Shown here piece by piece: positions 5,910-9,189 of a stretch of 9,189 nt of DNA. The notes beneath the pieces were generated by a model. It made no database searches. It saw nothing but the letters and a program-made list of their open reading frames with translations, and had not been told where the DNA came from. A program made the translations under genes and the position numbers. The stretch comes from an uncultured Asticcacaulis sp. (GTDB lineage Bacteria > Pseudomonadota > Alphaproteobacteria > Caulobacterales > Caulobacteraceae): positions 1 through 9,189 of the forward strand of contig CAMLPZ010000165.1 of assembly GCA_946482045.1 (NCBI GenBank). The letters run 5' to 3'. Within the stretch, counting starts at the first letter, position 1; each line of letters starts with the position of its first letter.

Positions 5910-6304
5910 GCGTGGTCATCTACCACAACGGCGAATGCGGCACGTCGCGCAATGTTCTCAACGCCTTGCAGACCGCCGGATACAAGCCTGTCGTGATCAA
6001 CTACCTGACCGAGGGCTGGACGCGGGCGCAGTTGCTGGGCCTGTTTGCCGCCGCCAACCTTACGCCGCGGCAGGCACTGCGTGAAACCAAGTCGCCGGCC
6101 GAAGATCTCGGCCTGCTGGACGTCGGCGTGAGCGACGAGACCCTGCTGTCGGCCATGGTGGCGCATCCGATCCTGGTCAACCGGCCGTTCGTCTGTACGC
6201 CGAAGGGCGTGCGGCTCTGCCGGCCGTCCGAAAAGGTTCTGGAACTGATCGACGTGCCGCCGGGCGTTACCCTGACCAAGGAAGACGGCAGTCCGATGGG
6301 CTAG
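5906..6304 (+). CDS. arsC: ArsC-family arsenate reductase (glutaredoxin-dependent type)
   Basis: ArsC reduces arsenate to arsenite with glutathione and glutaredoxin in the cytoplasm. The 132-residue protein has the family opening [12 protein letters not shown] with catalytic Cys11. Arg59, Arg93 and Arg106 match the three arsenate-binding arginines of plasmid ArsC (Arg60, Arg94, Arg107 next to Cys12), each shifted by exactly one residue. [10 protein letters not shown] and [10 protein letters not shown] are also conserved, so this is a true ArsC rather than a Spx or YffB relative. It starts with GTG inside the stop codon of the previous gene (GTGA). There is no arsR, arsB or acr3 in the window, so it may be a stand-alone or housekeeping thiol reductase rather than part of an arsenic island. 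Confidence 0.9.
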   Translation: MSVVIYHNGECGTSRNVLNALQTAGYKPVVINYLTEGWTRAQLLGLFAAANLTPRQALRETKSPAEDLGLLDVGVSDETLLSAMVAHPILVNRPFVCTPKGVRLCRPSEKVLELIDVPPGVTLTKEDGSPMG

Positions 6305-6311
6305 GCCGGTC

Positions 6312-6349
6312 GCGTTTTCCCAAAACCGCTGCACGGTTTGGGAAAGCGC
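6312..6349. terminator. Bidirectional hairpin between arsC and LOG gene, possibly REP-like
   Basis: TTTCCCAAA and CCG (6316-6324 and 6326-6328, with one bulged A) pair with CGGTTTGGGAAA (6334-6345) around the loop CTGCA. A T-G wobble and three further G-C pairs (6312-6314 with 6347-6349) lengthen the stem to about 16 bp. It lies between two convergent genes and ends immediately before the LOG stop codon. It could terminate both. Its form (a TTTCCCAAA arm and a short GC loop) resembles palindromes repeated many times in alphaproteobacterial genomes; that resemblance is from memory. Confidence 0.7.
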
Positions 6350-6946
6350 TTAGCCCACCCGGCGGGTGTCGATCTGCAGGTCCTGGCTGTTCATCCGCAC
6401 CATGGCCGGCAGGACGTCCTCGACGCGGTCTACGGATGTATAGGTGTGCCGGAAGTTTGGCGGCGTGAACTGGGCCGTCAGCGTGTGCTCGATCAGGTCG
6501 AAGAAGGGCTTCCAGAAGCCGTTGACATTCAAGAAGACGATCGGCTTCTTGTGCAGGTCCAGGCGCCGCCACGACAGGAGCTCGATGACCTCTTCCAGCG
6601 TGCCCACCCCGCCCGGCAGGACGACAAAGGCGTCCGATTCCTCGAACATCATCATCTTACGTTCGTGCATCGACGTTACGACGCGGGTTTCGACCGTGTC
6701 GTAGAGGATTTCGCGCGAGCGCAGGAATTGCGGCATGATGCCCAGCACCTGACCGCCGGCCTCATGGGCGCTGCGCGCCGTTTCGCCCATCAGGCCGACG
6801 CCACCGCCGCCATAGACCAGACGCACGCCAGCACCAGCCAGAATCTGGCCCAGATCGCCCGCCGATTGCTTGTAAATTTCGTCATTTCCGAAGGAGGAGC
6901 CGCAATACACACATACGGATTTAATGTCAGACTTGGAAAGAGGCAT
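6350..6946 (-). CDS. LOG-family nucleotide 5'-monophosphate phosphoribohydrolase (cytokinin-activating type)
   Basis: LOG enzymes remove ribose 5-phosphate from nucleoside monophosphates, including N6-modified cytokinin nucleotides, releasing the free base. The 198-residue protein opens VCVYCGSSFG (11-20), has a glycine-rich Rossmann segment LVYGGGGVGLMG (43-54), the catalytic region TSMHERKMMM (91-100) and the defining motif PGGVGTLEE (111-119). I chose ATG 6946 because the preceding open-frame residues are unlike the family, and the conserved sequence starts about 10 residues later. The ribosome-binding site is weak (AGGT about 10 bases upstream). It faces arsC across a strong hairpin and is divergent from the putative lipoprotein. 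In free-living bacteria it more likely serves purine nucleotide salvage than hormone production. Confidence 0.92.
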   Translation of the reverse strand: MPLSKSDIKSVCVYCGSSFGNDEIYKQSAGDLGQILAGAGVRLVYGGGGVGLMGETARSAHEAGGQVLGIMPQFLRSREILYDTVETRVVTSMHERKMMMFEESDAFVVLPGGVGTLEEVIELLSWRRLDLHKKPIVFLNVNGFWKPFFDLIEHTLTAQFTPPNFRHTYTSVDRVEDVLPAMVRMNSQDLQIDTRRVG

Positions 6947-7029
6947 TTTTACTTTGACCTGAAACACCGTTTTTGGGAGGTAACTGTAAGCCCGTCCGGG
7001 ACTTTTCGGAAGCAATATACCGCACAACC

Positions 7030-7812
7030 ATGAAAAAGATGTCTCTGTCGCCACGGTTGCTACTGCTGTTCATCGCGCTCGCGGCGACCGCGGCCTGCCA
7101 GCGCGGGCCCGAAGCAGCGCACAAGGACTATGCCGAGGCGCTGAAGGCGGAAGGCTATGCCGTGGCGCCGGTCATTACGGCGGTAGCACAGAGCGGGCCG
7201 GGCACACTTATCATCACCGGCCAGGCGCAGCCCGACGGCCGGGTGCGTGTCCTCTATGGCCAGCAGCGCGCCATTGGTGTCACGGCCGACGCCAATGGCA
7301 GGTTCTCGGCGGAATTGCCCGCCGGACCGGAAGGCAGTGTCTACGACCTGTCCACCGAGGACAATGGCCGGCTGATCCACGCCGAAGGACGTCTGTTCGT
7401 TCCGCCGGGGCAGCCGGCCAAGGCCGTACTGCTGCGGCCGGGCACGTCCAGCTTGCCGGTCGCCCAGCAGGGGCTGGGCATCGCGATCGTCGACTATGAT
7501 TCGGCCGGTGCGCTGGGCATTACGGGGCGGGCAGGGCCCAAGGCGGCGTTGGACGTGCTGGTCGATGGCGAAATCCGCGCCCAGCCTACGGCGCGGCCTG
7601 ACGGCGTGTTCACGGCCATGACCCAAGTCGCACCGCCCGGAGTCGAGGCGCGTACCATCGTCTTGTCGGCCGACGCAGCCAGCACGTCATGGAGGCGCGA
7701 GATCGCGGTGACGAAGCCGGGCGCGGGCGACCATGTTACCCCCATACCTGAAGGCTGGCGCGTGGACTGGACCCTGCCGGGCGGGGGCACGCAGACGACG
7801 TTGGTGTTTTAA
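7030..7812 (+). CDS. Putative lipoprotein with two similar beta-type repeats
   Basis: I do not recognise a named family. The 260-residue protein starts MKKMSLSPRLLLLFIALAAT with a hydrophobic signal and a possible lipobox TAAC, which would place the lipid on Cys23; residue +2 is Gln, consistent with the outer membrane. The N-terminal part after it is helical (AHKDYAEALKAEGY). Two segments share a pattern: residues about 53-95 (GPGTLIITGQAQPDGRVRV then ADANGRFSAELPAG) and about 157-205 (AGALGITGRAGPKAALDVLV then RPDGVFTAMTQVAPPG). This pattern (x-G-x-A-x-P-x-x-x-V-x-V, then D-x-x-G-x-F) is typical of immunoglobulin-like adhesion or LysM-linked domains. No ribosome-binding site is evident at ATG 7030. 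ATG 7039 is a valid alternative and would give MSLSPRLL. Confidence is high for coding, low for function. Confidence 0.72.
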   Translation: MKKMSLSPRLLLLFIALAATAACQRGPEAAHKDYAEALKAEGYAVAPVITAVAQSGPGTLIITGQAQPDGRVRVLYGQQRAIGVTADANGRFSAELPAGPEGSVYDLSTEDNGRLIHAEGRLFVPPGQPAKAVLLRPGTSSLPVAQQGLGIAIVDYDSAGALGITGRAGPKAALDVLVDGEIRAQPTARPDGVFTAMTQVAPPGVEARTIVLSADAASTSWRREIAVTKPGAGDHVTPIPEGWRVDWTLPGGGTQTTLVF

Positions 7813-7836
7813 TGTAGCGCCGCGGGACGCCTACAT
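7812..7836. terminator. Weak bidirectional hairpin between convergent genes
   Basis: ATGTAG (7812-7817) pairs with CTACAT (7831-7836). A bulged C and two more G-C pairs extend the stem around the loop CCGCGGGA. It overlaps the stop codons of both convergent genes. On the minus strand it is followed by TTAAAAC, a very short T stretch, so termination is only plausible. Confidence 0.4.
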
Positions 7837-8469
7837 CATCTCGTCTTGCTTCTGCTTCGTAGACGAGAACAGCTTCTTCAGGAACTCGGTCACGCCGTGG
7901 CGCTTGGCTTTGCGCGACACTGCGTCCTCGCTGACCAGCCAGGCGATCTGGACGACGCGGCGCTCGCCCTCGAACGGCTTGTGGCCGTGCCAGGAATTGT
8001 CGAGGCGAGGGAAGGCGATGAAATGGCCGTAGCCCGGATTGACCTCTTGGGTGCCGGGACCGTCCTGGTTGGGGCCTTCCAGGAAACGCAGGTTTCCGCC
8101 GCTTGTGCCTTCGCGATTGAGATAGATAAGAGCGGAGGCCAGCTTGTCGGCGCCGTCGGTATGCGGGCGGCCGTCTTTCAGCGCCGACCATTTGCGCACT
8201 GTCACCCAGGTGGGTTTGCCAGTCAGGTCTACGCCCAGCTTTTCACCGACCGCCTTGGCGAACTCAGGACCGCGCACCTCGGCCAACAGGGCCTTGAACG
8301 CCGGCCCCATTGGAAAATCTTCCGGACGCATGAAACCGGTCTTGTTGATCTGCGGGAAGTCGCGCTCGATCTCGTCCTGCGCGTCAGGCGGCAATATGCC
8401 CTCACCAATCAGGTTACGGAACGGGTAGTCGGAAGCCGGGGTGGTGGCGATGGCGTCATAACGCAGCAT
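7831..8469 (-). CDS. 2-oxoglutarate/Fe(II)-dependent dioxygenase family protein
   Basis: The 212-residue protein fits the prolyl-hydroxylase-like 2OG-Fe(II) oxygenase fold. The iron-binding HxD is H103 and D105 (GRPHTDGADK). It is followed by a strand SALIYLNRE, the GGNLRFLEG hairpin (124-132), a VNPGYGHFIAFP turn and the distal histidine H161 in NSWHGHKPFEG. R171, ten residues after H161, would bind 2-oxoglutarate. The start at ATG 8469 has a weak AAGAG ribosome-binding site nine bases upstream. Its C-terminus is Lys- and Gln-rich (KKLFSSTKQKQDEMM) and may be disordered. The substrate cannot be read from the sequence; protein or small-molecule hydroxylation is possible. It has no operon partner and is convergent with the lipoprotein gene. 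Confidence 0.88.
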   Translation of the reverse strand: MLRYDAIATTPASDYPFRNLIGEGILPPDAQDEIERDFPQINKTGFMRPEDFPMGPAFKALLAEVRGPEFAKAVGEKLGVDLTGKPTWVTVRKWSALKDGRPHTDGADKLASALIYLNREGTSGGNLRFLEGPNQDGPGTQEVNPGYGHFIAFPRLDNSWHGHKPFEGERRVVQIAWLVSEDAVSRKAKRHGVTEFLKKLFSSTKQKQDEMM

Positions 8470-8722
8470 GGGCAGGCACTCTTAGCGAAGATCTTTGCCC
8501 AATATAGCACGCGTCGCCATGATCGCCAGACGGCATATAACATTGACGGTTCGCACTTGGTTCGCAAGCGAAGTGATGCATGTGTTGCGGAATGCAATTG
8601 TAGTGAGCGCCTATACCGAATGTGCGCGATTTTATGAATTAATTATCAATAGCATCCGCCAATATATTGCGCGGACATGGATGCGGCTTGCAAAATGATA
8701 GCGTCAACATGGAGGTATTTTG
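8470..8722. other. AT-rich intergenic region between dioxygenase and Lrp genes
   Basis: This 253-base gap separates divergent genes. For the dioxygenase, GCTATATT read on the minus strand (8508-8501) resembles the Caulobacter -10 element GCTANAWC, with a weak CTGGCG 17 bases upstream. Toward the Lrp gene there is an AT-rich patch at about 8628-8670 with the palindromes AATTAATT (8637-8644) and CAATATATTG (8660-8669). Further left is TTCGCAAGCGAA (8561-8572). Such palindromes suit an autoregulated Lrp-type operator. A short plus-strand frame (8519-8698) also occurs, but it has poor codon use and no ribosome-binding site. Confidence 0.45.
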
Positions 8723-9184
8723 ATGCTGGATGACCGTGACCGCCGACTGCTGGCCTGGTTACAACGCGACGCGGACATGCCCTTGAGCGATCTGGCGGAA
8801 CGAGTCCACCTGTCGCCGTCGGCCTGTTCGCGTCGGGTCGCGCGATTGAAGGAGGAGGGTTATATCCGGCGCAGTGTGGCCGTGCTCGACCGCGACAAGA
8901 TGCAGGTCCCCACGACTGTCTTCGTCATGATCAAGATGGCGCAGCATAAGACCGACTGGCCCGATCGGTTCCGCGAGTCTCTGAGTGACATCGCCGAGAT
9001 TGTCGAAGCGCACCGGCTGGCGGGCAGTCTCGACTATCTCCTCAAGATCGTCGTCGGCAATATGGCGCATTACGACGCGGTCTATAAGCGGATCATCAGC
9101 CGCATTGAGCTTCTGGATGTGTCCTCCTGTATCTCGATGGAAACGCTGAAGGACGATCCGGCGCTGCCGACCGCTTACGCGTAA
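8723..9184 (+). CDS. Lrp/AsnC family transcriptional regulator
   Basis: The 153-residue protein has the two-domain Lrp/AsnC layout. The N-terminal winged helix-turn-helix spans about residues 1-60; its recognition part is LSDLAERVHLSPSACSRRVA and the following RLKEEGYIRR. The C-terminal RAM effector domain spans about 65-145, including TTVFVMIKM, GSLDYLLKIVVGNMAHYDAV (101-120) and the end strand SSCISMETLKDD. The GSLDYLLK segment is the usual amino-acid binding and oligomer interface. I chose ATG 8723 because GGAGG (8711-8715) lies 7 bases upstream; the TTG at 8720 is too close to it. The stop is 5 bases before the window end. Family members sense amino acids and often regulate a divergent or nearby gene, so the AT-rich gap and the dioxygenase are natural targets to consider. 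Confidence 0.94.
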   Translation: MLDDRDRRLLAWLQRDADMPLSDLAERVHLSPSACSRRVARLKEEGYIRRSVAVLDRDKMQVPTTVFVMIKMAQHKTDWPDRFRESLSDIAEIVEAHRLAGSLDYLLKIVVGNMAHYDAVYKRIISRIELLDVSSCISMETLKDDPALPTAYA

Positions 9185-9189
9185 ATTAG

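Noticed and set aside
5906..6304. Arsenic resistance island
   Set aside because: Only arsC is present; no regulator, efflux pump or other arsenic gene is in the window.
6975..6981. GGGAGGT, a strong Shine-Dalgarno match on the plus strand
   Set aside because: No ATG, GTG or TTG follows at usable distance; the next stretch reads AACTGTAAGC, so it does not serve the lipoprotein gene at 7030.

Overview
The window looks like chromosomal DNA of a stalked-bacterium relative (Alphaproteobacteria, order Caulobacterales, for example Caulobacter or Asticcacaulis). The evidence is high-GC coding DNA and a Caulobacter-type flagellar block, flgI-cheL-flbY divergent from fliX. FliX and FlbY are narrowly distributed proteins, and the DksA has lost most of its zinc cysteines, as many alphaproteobacterial DksA proteins have. 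The genus is an inference; no rRNA or other marker is present.

Left block (1-2579), flagellum. On the minus strand, flgI (P-ring), cheL (short FlgJ-like rod-binding protein) and flbY (cut by the window edge) form a tight operon. The genes overlap by 1 base or are 4 bases apart. fliX, the flagellar assembly checkpoint regulator, is divergent on the plus strand. The gap between flgI and fliX carries a nearly complete sigma-54 promoter layout pointing at flgI: a -24/-12 element, an IHF-like site, and an upstream 11-bp inverted repeat that could hold the activator sites. CtrA-like TTAA elements lie in the same gap.

Middle block (2580-6350), dksA and the gltX operon. dksA has a long leader with a plausible sigma-70 promoter and a hairpin. 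A perfect 26-bp AT-rich palindrome starts on the base after its stop codon. gltX (glutamyl-tRNA synthetase) follows. It is trailed closely by a DUF6265 exported protein, a DUF1080 exported protein and an ArsC-type arsenate reductase. The last three overlap by ATGA and GTGA junctions, so they are probably translated from one message. A strong hairpin at 6312-6349 separates arsC from the convergent LOG-family gene.

Right block (6350-9189), single genes. These are a LOG-family nucleotide phosphoribohydrolase (minus), a divergent putative lipoprotein with two similar beta-type repeats (plus), a convergent 2-oxoglutarate/Fe(II) dioxygenase (minus) and an Lrp/AsnC regulator (plus). The Lrp/AsnC gene is preceded by a roughly 250-base AT-rich gap with small palindromes. 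I saw no tRNA, rRNA, CRISPR, insertion sequence or phage gene. Most of the window is conserved housekeeping and flagellar DNA. The less explained parts are the palindromes around dksA/gltX, the coupled DUF6265-DUF1080-arsC trio and the repeat lipoprotein.
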